Assembly: GCA_026874595.1 (NCBI GenBank) | Contig: CM049312.1 | Span: 54,253,429-54,317,428, forward strand | Origin: Sipunculus nudus | Lineage: Eukaryota; Annelida; Sipuncula; Golfingiida; Sipunculidae | Direction: 5' to 3' | DNA: 64,000 bases | Shown here: positions 49,035 through 61,800 of the stretch, one piece after another | Position numbering within the stretch: position 1 is the first letter of the stretch | Layout of the letters: every line of letters begins with the position of its first letter | The notes under the pieces: generated by a model | Database searches by the model: none | What the model was told of the DNA's origin: nothing | Seen by the model: only the letters and a program-made list of their open reading frames with translations | Position numbers and translations under genes: made by a program

Positions 49035-49608
49035 TGCATTTTAACAACATCACAGAGAAAATTTTACTGATTACCATCTGGCTGAAGTGCACACATGGAC
49101 AGATCATCAATAATCCATACTCCGGTCTGACTTGTGTGAGGTTATTTTGAGGGAAAAAGTCCAACAATATAATTTAATATAGTTGTGTTAGTTTCCTTGG
49201 TAGTACATTATAACATTTTAATGCAGGGTTGGGAAGTCTACAGATACTGTTTATACCTACATATATTTGTTTTTACAGTTGGATCAAAGATAATGTCATA
49301 TTTACTTCCCCCTTGTGAATATGATTCATTGAAAGAATCTTTAGATGTTTGATGATTTCACTAAAGTCACATGATGTAGGCATCAAGGGCAATAGCCAAT
49401 ATTAGAAACTTAAAACAACAAAGACTTATAAAGCCATCATGACTTTGTTTTATCAAACATTATGCTATTTGCCTGCTCCTATAATTACTAATTCATGTTT
49501 GCAAATTGACAATTATGTTTAAAAGAAGCATGATATTCCTACACATGGTTTCTGTAAATCATTCAGAGTTAATAAAGATTGTGATTTTGTACCTTTGCTG
49601 GCCCACAG

Positions 49609-49844
49609 ATCAAATGATCAAATGTATTCCTTTTTCAAGCCTTTTCAGACTCATCCGAGTGTGAGGATAAAGGGAACAGAAACTACATTTACACCAGCCC
49701 AGTGCGTGGATCCCACTTGCCCAAATAAAGTGACGCCTCACTTACACTGCCCATTCTGTGTGAAGACAGATTTTTATCAAGACCCAGCTATATTAAAGGC
49801 TCACTATCGGGTGAAACATGTTGACAAAGGTGTAGAATTTGCAG
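49609..49844 (+). CDS. Zinc-finger gene, exon with finger 1
   Basis: The acceptor CCCACAG is followed by an open frame needing two upstream bases; the first in-frame ATG is at 49622. Encodes residues 1-75, including HLHCPFCVKTDFYQDP. Donor GTAAGT, phase 1. Confidence 0.85.
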
Positions 49845-52800
49845 GTAAGTTTTCTTGCTTTTATACTTACTCGATAAATTCTAAGATAATGACATATCAG
49901 CATTGATCACATCACATTTATCATATCAATTCTTTGCTTGTGATAAAGGGACGGCATCCATGCAGCCTCACCAGTATATACGAGCATAACGTGATTGAGA
50001 CGTCATAGTGAAGATGTTATTCTGGTAGTGTGTTTATGATGAACATTACTGTTTAAAATGAATTATTGGACCCTCTCTGCTACAAAAGAAAATGGCCAGT
50101 GCCTAACACCCCACCCCTACCTCCCATTTCCACCACCCTTATGTCTACCTCAGCAGAGTCACAAAATTTAACAATCAAACATTTATGTGCCTCTGAGGCA
50201 TTTGGGCCTCTTAACTTCCTGGTAGAAAATTCTAATACTGATAAGTTGTCAGAAGAATGTTATTGATTGTTTCAGCCATCAGGAAAATATAAAAACCCTG
50301 TAACAGCATTTCTGTCTCTCTTTTACCTTGATCACAGTGTATATAATGTTGATTGATATAATAAAAGGTACAGATATAATTTTTGTCAACAATAATCAGC
50401 AAGAGGGCTTGTACATATTGATTGCAAAGTCATGAAAATGAAAATTTATGTGAAATTCTTTATCCCTTTAGGTCTGAAGATTCTTCGTTGTTGTGACCGC
50501 TGCTATATTGTTGGCTCTATCAAAGGAGAAAAAGTGTTCAAAGGACCTCATTGGCACTGTTACAAATGTAAAAATGGCTTCAACAGGCGTGATGAAGCAC
50601 TCAAACACTATAAGACACATTTTAGGAATCCACAGACTACCTTTCAGATACAAATATCACAGGTAAGTCAGAAGCTGTATATTTCATATTTATTGTCCCC
50701 CGCTTCCTCGAAATGGGGGACATTGTTTTGTGTTTGTCTGTCTGTCCGTCTGCGATAACTTTACTAAATATTATCTGATTTCATTCAAATTTGGGTGAGT
50801 GATTGCTCTCATGCATACCTTTGATGGGATTGGTTTTGGTGCATCTGTCTGATAAGATAATACAATAGCATCTTTCATTATTGATATGATGAATTTACTG
50901 TCACTAATCACCAACAGGTGTTGCTAGCTTGTGACATAAATTACTTCAATTTTTTTCAGTAACTGCCAGGTGCTGCCATCTATTGAGTATGGTTAAAATT
51001 ATTTGCACTCAGTCACCACAGACTATAGAATCTTCCCAGACTTACAAGCGGAAGCAATGGACATAAGTTCCTTGTATTTGCTTGTTTGTTTATTGATTGT
51101 CACTTCTCAAACATGTGAATTCACAACTCAGTAGGCATTTACACTTAACTGGTAGGCTTATGTGAGTTGTGATGCAAGTCATAAGGAGAACTGCATTGCA
51201 GTGGCAATCCATGCTGTCGCAATAAAATTTCTGTAAACAGCCAGTAATCTTAAATTAGGCAACCAGTGAGGAATTGTTTAAAAGTTTACATGACTTAACA
51301 GAGGCGTTCATCTCATCTCTATGGTAACTATGGTCAATTTTTTGTGCTGACACAACTTGGTTCACAGCCACATATAATATTTGTGAGATTTACCATAATG
51401 CTGTGTTAGAACAGTATATTTTCCCACATATTTTGTGTTATAACTATAAGGAAGAAAAGAATCACATCTTAAAGGTGGTCTGATTAAATAACAGAGGACT
51501 CATAGGCCTTGGGCATTGTAAAAAATGATGACAATATTTGCATCCTCCTCTGGCTTTTTTGTTTGATTCTTACTACTTGAAAGCATAGCACTCTGACAGG
51601 TCAATACTCTTTTATATCACAGGAGCAAAACGCCACCATACTCAACCCTGCCGACAGGGTATGGGTGTTGATGTAACAATTGATTAAAATTTGGAAACAG
51701 TGTGTGAATAGTTTATTTGATTAGATAGTGGGTTGTGTAGTAGTTGTTGTAGTACTAGTAGTAGTAATGGGATAAGAAAGATGTTATGCTATCTCTTCTG
51801 ACCCATGGACCAAAGGTGAAAAAGAAACTCCATTGAATTAATCATATTCATTAGGTCACAGAGTTTTCTTACATATTTCTGAAGCTGCTTTGTAGACATC
51901 AGACTTATCCATGGAGTGTGGCCCTAAATTAGTCATTTCAATGTGATACGGTCAAATTCCATTCTCACAGTTGCAGGAACTTCTGCCTGAAATAAAAATA
52001 TTGTCAAACTAGAATTAATTTAGTTGGCACCAGCATTTAATATATACAGACATTTTCATTATTTGTGTACATCTGTGTTTTATTTTTCTCTGTTTTTGTG
52101 TTACATCACTAAGCCTGGTTACATGATATTATTTGTGTTTGTAGATGGTGATATGGTGTGAATAAAGTGACGCCCTCTTGTGGGCAGGCAGATAACAGTT
52201 CTTCCAGAATACTTCATGCACTCTTGTTTGGATTTGTTATATGCAGATTTATCACTTTAGATAATCCTACGACAGACCTCGATACAAGTTTCATTAAAAT
52301 CCATGACACGTTCTTTGGATATATGTGTAGCCACTTGCATGTGTTACAGGAGGTCAATCACCCAGCACAGCTGTTGGCTGATGGTCAGCAGGTAGTTACA
52401 CAGACACTGACACAAGATGATCTCATCTCTGTACAGCCAGCACTGACTGAAGTCATGACATCACCAGTCAACTCAGGTTAGTGCCTCATTCAGTATTAGT
52501 GGTACAGTAAAACCTATTTTAACTACCACCTTGGTTTAGCGACCACCTCAAAAAAACAACCAATTTTTACAGGTCCTGATTTTTTTTTTCACTCTATGTA
52601 AGACCTGCCCAGGGCCCCCACTATAATTGTGGAGTTTTAAAATGGCTACTTTTCAATACTGATGAACAGGATAATAACTCATGGTTTTGTCCTATAATTT
52701 CAGTCATCCTTAGTGAACAAGGAAATGGACAGCCTGCAGTAGACAAATCAGAGATGCAGGTATCAGTGGCAGCCAACGAAACAGTGGGAGGGACAGAGGG

Positions 52801-55800
52801 TCAAACAATCATGATAATACAGGAGGAGGCACTGGAAAACGTGGACAATGGATACTCACAAGGGGACTTACAGATAGCAGTCTCTCAGGTACTCCACTCA
52901 CACATCTTAAAAGACAAACAGTAGAACTAGAAATAAGAGTTAGGCTGCACCAGAAATAAATATTGTTCTGCAGACTCTGGGAACAAAAAGTATGGTGTGA
53001 GCAAACAGTTTCCTTTTTTTTTATCTGAGACACAGTATATGGAATTTTGCAAGCTTGCCAAGGAAATAATTTAAATTTATTTTAAAGAATTCATGCCAGA
53101 GCATAAAAAATGCAAACATAACCTATCATCACAATAGATTGAGCTTTGACATATATCCCTTTGATGATAGGAAAAAAAAGAGAAGTGTTATTGATTTAAG
53201 TTCCGGTCAGTGCTGAAGTTGAATTTCTCACGCTGACATTTCACATTCTTGCATCCAATCAAGCAGTTTAGAATTTGGTGTTCATAATTAAAGGTTATTC
53301 CTGCTTTATATGATCACAAAAGTCCTTTTATTTGATGACCTGCAAATGCCTTTAATTATAAAGTGATCATAACATTGTAATGCCATGGTGTACTTAATCT
53401 CCAGTATGCCTGATAGATGGCAGCACAGTACAAGTAAGGTTATGGAATAGTTGCATGCACCTTCATTATTAACTGTTTGTCTGTGGTCTAAGAAGATGTA
53501 CTATAAGAACTTAGGCCATTTAATTTAAAATTTGTACTTTTATTGAAACAGTCAAATAACACACTATAGCAGGTACTTCATATTCGCATGATTTAGGCCT
53601 TGATATATTAAATTGTTCATTTAACCATGTAAGAATCATTAGTGTGCTGGGACAGATTTAGGTCTAGACTTTTGTATAATACAAGAGTAATTGATATGAT
53701 ATCCTTAAAAAGCCCTGATAGTTGAGAATAATCCTGTTACATGTTTTGCAGGGTGGTGGAACGGGCACAGAGGTGCCAGCCCAGCTCCTCGGCAGTCAAC
53801 CCACCAGTGTAGAGGTCACAATACAGCAGCTACAGGCTGATAAAGAACAGCTCCAGAGACAGAATCAGCAACTCAGGGCCAAAGTAAGTCTGCTTATCTT
53901 ATTTGGTTGGAACAAAATTTCATAATTTTTCTACTTACTATACACCAATTTATTTTGTGTGAGCAATGTCGGGAGCTTAAATGCATCTTTTCACACAAGT
54001 TTGATTGTACATAGGATTTCCTTTTTTTTTCCCCACATCAGAAGCCCTGTCTGTTCATTCAAATAATTTGATGCCTTTGACAAATGATACAGATGGACCT
54101 CTGTTGTATGACCACCATCAGGATCTGACCTTATGTCCATAATAGAGAGCTGCCTGTACAAGACGGGCCATATAGAGGTGAGGCTGCCAGTAAGCCATCC
54201 TGAAATTCCTTTTGCATGGATTATCTTAGTAATTCTTTAAGACATCAGCACTGAAGAAATGAAGTTCCTTTGTTGAATATCTTTTGAGATATCCTGCTCA
54301 CAAGGCCAAAGTTGAAAAATCTGATAAGAATTCCTTTAAAATCAGAAATTGTAAGTGGCGCCCCAAGCTTGTACAGCAGGTACAGACCATCAGTCCCAGT
54401 GATCATAGTAAGTTTTGTGAAAATCCACCCAATGGTTCCTGAGAAATTAGCTTCTTTGTGTTTTTAGCTCAGCTGACTATAAGTCATCTGAGCTAAAGTC
54501 GTGGTCCTTTGTCCTTTGTCCGTCCGGCCGTCTGTTTTATCTGTTAAAATCTGAAATTTGAAAATAAAAGCTGCAAAATTAGGCTAGTTATTGATTTTTT
54601 TAGAGGCTCTTGTTGTATTCCCTTACATTGTCAAGCAGTCCACTTTGGTCACTGTAGGTCATTCAGTGCAACTCTCTATGCTCCAGGGCCTGTTATGTAA
54701 TCCCATCACTCAGGCAAGCCCTCTCTCTTGTTGAGCTTGATCAGGCTGTCTACAGTTAATACCACAAGGAGCCTTTCTCTCCCCCCCCCCCCCCCTTACA
54801 TTCTGTTGACAGACCTGTACTTTAAATAAGAAATCTTATAATATCACTTTTTTTCAGCAACGAGCAGTAACCCTCGTAACAACAGAAACCCCTTCCCCCA
54901 CCCGTCCCTTCAATACACAGGACTGATAAACAAGACAAATCTTACAATTTTAATGTTTAATAAATTTTTTTTTTGAGACTTGGACAATTTTGATTTTTTT
55001 AAGAAAAAAATGTTCAGGAATTTGATCCTAAAATTCCAATGTGATAAAATATTAGGATTTAATGTAAGTGCTAACTAACAAGATTTAAGAAGATATAAAT
55101 ACTTTGTAGCATTTCATTCATATTTCTTAATGTTGGCTGAGCCCAGGTTTGAATAACACTGTTGAACTTAAAATCAGGAATATTGGTCAATCTGTGTGGG
55201 ATTAATTTTTAGCTCAGCTGACTGTAAGTCATCTGAGTTATAGGGATCACCTTTTGTCCGTCGTCCGTCCGGCCGTCCGGGCGTCTGTCCGTTAACAGGG
55301 CACAAATCGTAACCGCTAGAACTGGAATCTTCTTACTTGACATCCTGAGAGGTCTATGGAAATTCTCCTTGTAAACCTGAAATTAGGTCACTGTGACCTA
55401 TATTCTTCGAGCTATGGGGTTCCGAAGTACCCCCCAGAATAATGGAAAATTTGATACAAAAGCTCAAGTATCTGAACAACTAATGCATTGATCATCATGA
55501 TTTTTTGCATGGATATTGATCATGGAGTGTTTCATCAGTTTCTGCAGACTGGTGGCGCCACCTGTATTTTTTCGATTTTTACCAATATTTTTCTCTATTT
55601 TTGAGACCTCTTAAGATGCGTCCATCTGTTAACAGGGCACAAATCGTAACGACTACACCTAGAATCTTCTCTCTTGACATGCAGGGAGGCCCATAAAAAA
55701 TCTCTTTGGAAACCTGAAATTAGGTCTCTGTTACCCATAACCTTTGAGCTATGGGGCTCCGAAGTACCCCCCAGAATAATGGAAAATTTGATACAAAAGC

Positions 55801-58800
55801 TCAAGTATCTAAACAACTTTTGCAGTGATCACCATGATTCTTTGCATGGATATTGATCATGGAATGTGTCATCAGTTTCTGCAGTATGGTGGCGCCACCT
55901 GTATTTTTTTTATTTTTACGAATTTTCTCTCTATTTTTGAGACCTCATAAGATGCGGTCATCTGTTAACATGGCACAAATCGTAACAACTGGACCTAGAA
56001 TCTTCTCTCTTGACATGCTGAGAGGCCCATGAAAAGTCTCCTTAAAAACTTGAAATTAGGTCTCTGTTACCCATAACCTCTGAGCTATGGGGCTCCAAAG
56101 TACCGAACAGAATAATGGAAAATTTGATACAAAAGCTCAAGTATCTGAACAATTATTATATTGATCACCATGATTCTTTGCATGGATATTGATCATGAAA
56201 TGTTTCATCAGTTTCTGCATTCTGGTGGCGCCACCTGTATTTTTTTAATTTTTAGCTCAGCTGACTGAAAGTCATCTGAGCTATAGGGATCACCTTTTGT
56301 CCGTCATCCGTCCGGCCATCCAGGCGTCTGTCTGTTAACAGGGCACAAATCGTAACCGCTAGACCTGGAATCTTCTTACTTGACATCCTGGGAGGTCTAT
56401 GGAAATTCTCCTTGTAAACCTGAAATTAGGTCACTGTGACCTATATTCTTCAAGCTATGGGGTTCTGAAGTACCCCCCAGAATAATGCAAAATTTAATAC
56501 AAAAGCTCAAGTATCTGAACAACTAATGCATTAATCACCATGATTCTTTGCATGGATATTGATCATGGAGTGTTTGATCAATTTCTTGAGATTGGTGGCG
56601 CCACCTATATTTTTTTTATTTTTTACGATTTTTTTTCTCTACTTTTGTGATCTTTAAACATTTGGTCATCTGTAAACAGGGCACAAATCATAATGACTGG
56701 ACCTAGAATCTTCTGTCCTCACCTCCAGGGAAGCCCATAAAAGGTCTACATGGAAACCCGAAATAAGATCCCTGTTACCCATATTCTGTGAGCTATGGGG
56801 CTCTGAAGTACCCCCCAGAATAAAGATTTGGTCATATATTAACAGGGCACAAATCATAATGACTGGACCTAGAATCTTCTTTCTTGACATGCAGGGAGGC
56901 CTTTGGAAAGTCTCTTTGGAAATCTGAAATTAGGTCTCTGTTACCCATATCCTTCATGCTATGGGGCTCCGAAGTACTCCCCAGAATAAAGATTTGGTCA
57001 TCTGTTAACAGAGCACAAATTATAATGACTTGACCTAGAATCTCCTTTCTTGATATGCTGGGAGGCCCCTGAAAAGTCTCCTTGTGCACCTGAAATTACA
57101 TCTCTGTTACCCATATCCTTCATCCTATGCAGCTTTGAAATACCCCCCAGTATAGACATTTGGTCATCTGTTAACAGGGCACAAATCATAATAACTGGAC
57201 CTAGAATTTTATTTTTTGACATGCTGGGAGACCCCTGAAAAGTCATCTTGTAAACCTTGAAAATAGATGTCTGTTACCCATATCCTTCATGCTACAGAGC
57301 TCCATAGTACCCCAATGAATATTGGATGATTTTATACAAAAGGTCAAGTTTGGAAAAAGTATTTCATTCAAATTTGACATTCAGATGATAAAATTACTTT
57401 TGTCAATGTCTTCCTGGTCAGCTGAGCGTCATGACCCCTGGGTCACTTGTTAACTCATATGGCCATATATTTAACTTTTGAAAACTTAATTACCTTCATA
57501 CATTATTTGTTTATGAAATGTAACTTTTATATAACACTTACTGTAGACCCATTTTTTTTCCCTTGGTGCATCATTAAATGGTTTTAGGCCACAGGTTTCA
57601 TTTATTACACAGTGCATATGCTTTAGCTTTTGCCCATTATTCTATAATTTACAGAGTTTCATTTTAGCAGGGCCATTTTCTCTTAGCTTTTCAAATGCTA
57701 ATGTACTTCACGTGAAAACCCAAAGAAATAAAAATATTTTGCAGTTGCTAATATTTTTTTCCAAAATTCAGCTGAGTGATGTGACCCATGGGTCCCTTGT
57801 TCTATAATCAGCTCTAAAATGTAGAAAAATAGGTCAAGGTCACCCATCTTCAAACTTGCTGATATTGAGAATTTACTTGAGAATTTGTTGATATACATCT
57901 TCACCACAGGAATAAAATTCCTACAATGAATCCTCATAGAGGTATCCCACTCACAAGGAAAAAGTGAACGGACGCCGGACGGACGGAGGGACAGCATTGG
58001 TGACGACAGTAGCCCATCAGCCTAAGGGCTGAGGGCTAAAAAGCAAGATATGTGTGTAAGAACATATGTGTGTATTGATATTTCTTTCTGAATAATCACA
58101 CTTATTGGTGCTGAACTTGCCCTCTGACAGAATACTAAACAGTCACTGTGGCTTTTAATTAGCTCAGCTGACTTAAAGTCAACTGAGGTATAGAAATGGG
58201 GCTTTGTTGATTTTTTTTTACCCATGTCCCTCATTCCGTCATTCTGTCATTCCGTCCTTCCGAAGTTCTGAAATCAAACAGTTGTACAGACTTTTTTTCT
58301 CAATACCTGCAGATATTTGCCTGATTTTTGTTGTGTGGGCAGATAATGACCAGTTACAGATTGAGTTCGTGTTTCGTCCCTGTTGACCTACTTTTGACCG
58401 TTTTACGGCTCCTTAACATAGAAAATTTCATGAAAAATAGAAATTGTCATGACAAATACATATGTACAGACTTTTTAGCCCTCAGCCCTTAGGCTGATGG
58501 GCTATTGTCGTAACTCAAGCTGTCCGTCCGTCCGTCCGGCGTCCGTTAACTTTTACCTTGTGAGCGGGATATTTTGAAAAGGATTCACCGTCAGAATTTT
58601 ATTTCCTCAGTAAAGATGTATATCGACAAAATCTCGGTCAAGTTCGAAGATGGGTGACCTTGACCCATTTTTCTACATTTTCGAGCTGATTATAGAAAAA
58701 CACTTAGATGCTTATTACTCAGGAACCATTTGGTGGATTTTCACAAAACTTACTATGATTATTGGGACTGATAATCTGTACCTGCTCAACAAGTTTGGTG

Positions 58801-61800
58801 GCGCCACCTACAATTTCTGATTTTTAATGAATTTTTATCGGATTTTCAACTTTGGGCTTGTGAGCGGGATATCTCTAAAAGGTTTCACCGTAGGAATTTT
58901 ATTTTTTCGGTAAAGATGTATATTGACAAAATCTCGGTCAAGTTCGAAGATGGGTGACCTTGACCTGCTTTTCAAGGTCACAGAGCTGATTATAGAAAAA
59001 ACATTTAGAAGCTTATTTCTCAGGAACCATTGGGTGGATTTTCACAAAACTTACTATGATTATTGGGACTGATAATCTGTACCTGCTAAACAAGTTTGGT
59101 GGCGCCACCTACAATTTCTGATTTTTAATGAATTTTTATCGGACTTTTCAACTTTGGGCCTGTGAGCGGGATATCTCTTAAAGGTTTCACCGTAGGATTT
59201 TTATTTTTTCGGTGAAGATGTATATTGACGAAATCTCGGTCAAGTTCGAAGATGGGTGACCTTGACCTGCTTTTCAAGGTCACAGAGCTGATTATAGAAA
59301 AAACATTTAGAAGCTTATTTCTCAGGAACCATTGGGTGGATTTTTACAATACTTACTATGATCATAGGGACTGATGGTCTGTAACTGCTGCACAAATTTG
59401 GGGGCACCACCTGCAATTTCTGATTTTTAATGAATTTTTCTTGGATTTTTCAATTGTGGCCTTGTGAGCAGGATATCTTTAAAAGGATTCACAATAGGAA
59501 TTTTATTTCTTTGGTGAAGATGCATATCAACAAAATCTCGATCAAGTTCGAAGATGGGTGACCTTGACCTGCTTTTCAAGGTCACAGAGCTTACAATAGA
59601 ATAAAACTCAGAAGCTTATTTTCAGGAAGCATTTGATGGATTGTTATGAGTCATGGAACATACCTCTCCATTTTAAATTTATAACTGAGACATGTACAGA
59701 TATACATCCATGTGAGAACAGATATTTAGTACTTTTCACTGTTACCACCTCTAAACACTGTTCTTTTGGCTGAGGGCTTTTGTCAGCTTCTGCTGATATT
59801 CTAGTTTCACAATGCCTGCAGATATTGGCCTGATTTTTGAAGTGTTTGCAGATAATGACCAGTTACAGATCGAGTTCGCGTTTTGTCCCAGTTGACCTAC
59901 TTTTGACCGTTTGACGGCTCCTGAACATAGAAAATTTCATGAAAAATAGGAATTTTCATGACAAGTGCACATGTACGGACTTTTTTCACATTGCCTGCAG
60001 ATACGGGCCTGATTTTTGGTGTGTGGCCAGATAATGACCAGTAACAGATTGAGTTCGCGTTTTGTCCCAGTTGACCTACTTTTGACGGTTTGACGGTGCC
60101 CTAACATAGAAAATTTCATGAAAAATATAAATTTTCATGACAAGTGCACGTGTACAGATTTTTTTCGCAATGCCTGCAGATACCGCCCTGAATTTTTTAT
60201 GTGTGGGCAGATAATGACCAGTTACAGATCGAGTTCGCGTTTTGTCCCGGTTGACCTACTTTTGACCGTTTTATGGCTCTTAAACATAGAAAATTTCATG
60301 AAAAATCAAAATTTTCATGAGAAGTGTACATGTACAGCCTTTTTTAGCCCTTACCTCATAGGCTGATGGGCTATTAACTTTTACCTTGTGAGCAGGATAT
60401 CTCTAAAAGAATTCACCGTTGGAATTTTATTTCATCATTGAAGATGTATATCGATAAAAACTCAGTCAAGTTTGAAGATGGGTGACCCATTTTTCTACAT
60501 TTTAGAGCTGATTCTTCAAAAACACTCAGAAGCTTATATCTCAGGAACCATTGTGTGTATTTTCACAAAACTTAATATGATCTTTGGGACTGATGGTATG
60601 TACGTGTTGCACAATTTTGGTGGTGCCACCTGCAATTTCTGATTTTTTAATCAATTTTTATCAGATTTTTCAATTTTGGCCTTGTGAGGGGGATATCTCT
60701 AAAAGGATTCATTGTTGAAATTTTATTTCATCAGTGAAGGTGTATATCAACAAAATCTTGTCAAGTTGGAAGATGGGTGACCTTGACCTATTTTTCTTTG
60801 TTTTAGAGCTGATTATACAAAAACACTCAGAAGCTTTATATCTCAGGAAGCATTGTGTGGATTTTCACAAAACTTATTATGATCATTGGAAATGAAGGTC
60901 TGTACGTGCTGCACAATTTTGGTGGCACCACCTACAATTTCTGTTTTTTTAATCAATTTTTATCGTATTTTTCAATTTGTGCAGGCCTTTTGTGCAGATA
61001 TCTCCAAAGGTATTCAACACAGGAACGTCATTTCTTCAGTGCTATTGCATATTTACAAAATCTTGGTCAAGTTCAAAGATGGGTGATCTTGACCTACTTT
61101 TCAAGGTCACAGAGCTTTGAATAGAAAAAAACTTAGGAACTTATTTCTCAGGAAGCATTTGGTGGATTGTTATGAAATATGGTACATACTCCAATTTAGA
61201 TTTATAACTGAATATCAGCTTTTGCTAATATTCTTGTTTCGCAATGCAATGCTTACAGATACTGGTCTAATGTTTGGTCTGTGGGCGCATAATGACCACT
61301 TACAGATCGAGTTCGCGTTTCTTACCAGTTGACCTATTTTTGACCATATGACAGATCCTGAACATAGAAGATTTCATGAAAAACAGAAATTTTTTTTTTT
61401 AAATGCAAATGTATGGACTTTTTTCACAATGCCTGCAGATACTGGCCTGTTTTTGGTGTGTTGCTTGATAATGACCTGTTACAGATCGAGTTTGCATTTT
61501 GCCCTCGTTGACCGACTTTTGACCATATGACAGCTCCTAAACTTAAAAAATTTTACAAAATTTAACAAATATTTCTAATTTGCTCCAGGCGGGGGCATTC
61601 GTGTTGTTCAGACACATCTAGTTTTTTGCAGTTTTTCCTTATTTGAGACTGCCAGATTATATTGATACTATCAAATTTGCAACTGTGGTTTCATCTGTGA
61701 CCTGAAACCTTATGTGTATATTAGGGCCCTGCTAGAATAAGCAGATGCCCTATATTAATCACCCTGTCCATTTGTCTGTTCAGCTTTCTGTGTGTCTTTC

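Noticed and set aside
55595-57246. Minus-strand frames sharing GNRDLISGF
   Set aside because: They recur with the 165/330-bp repeat modules and have no codon-level constraint; they are repeat artefacts.
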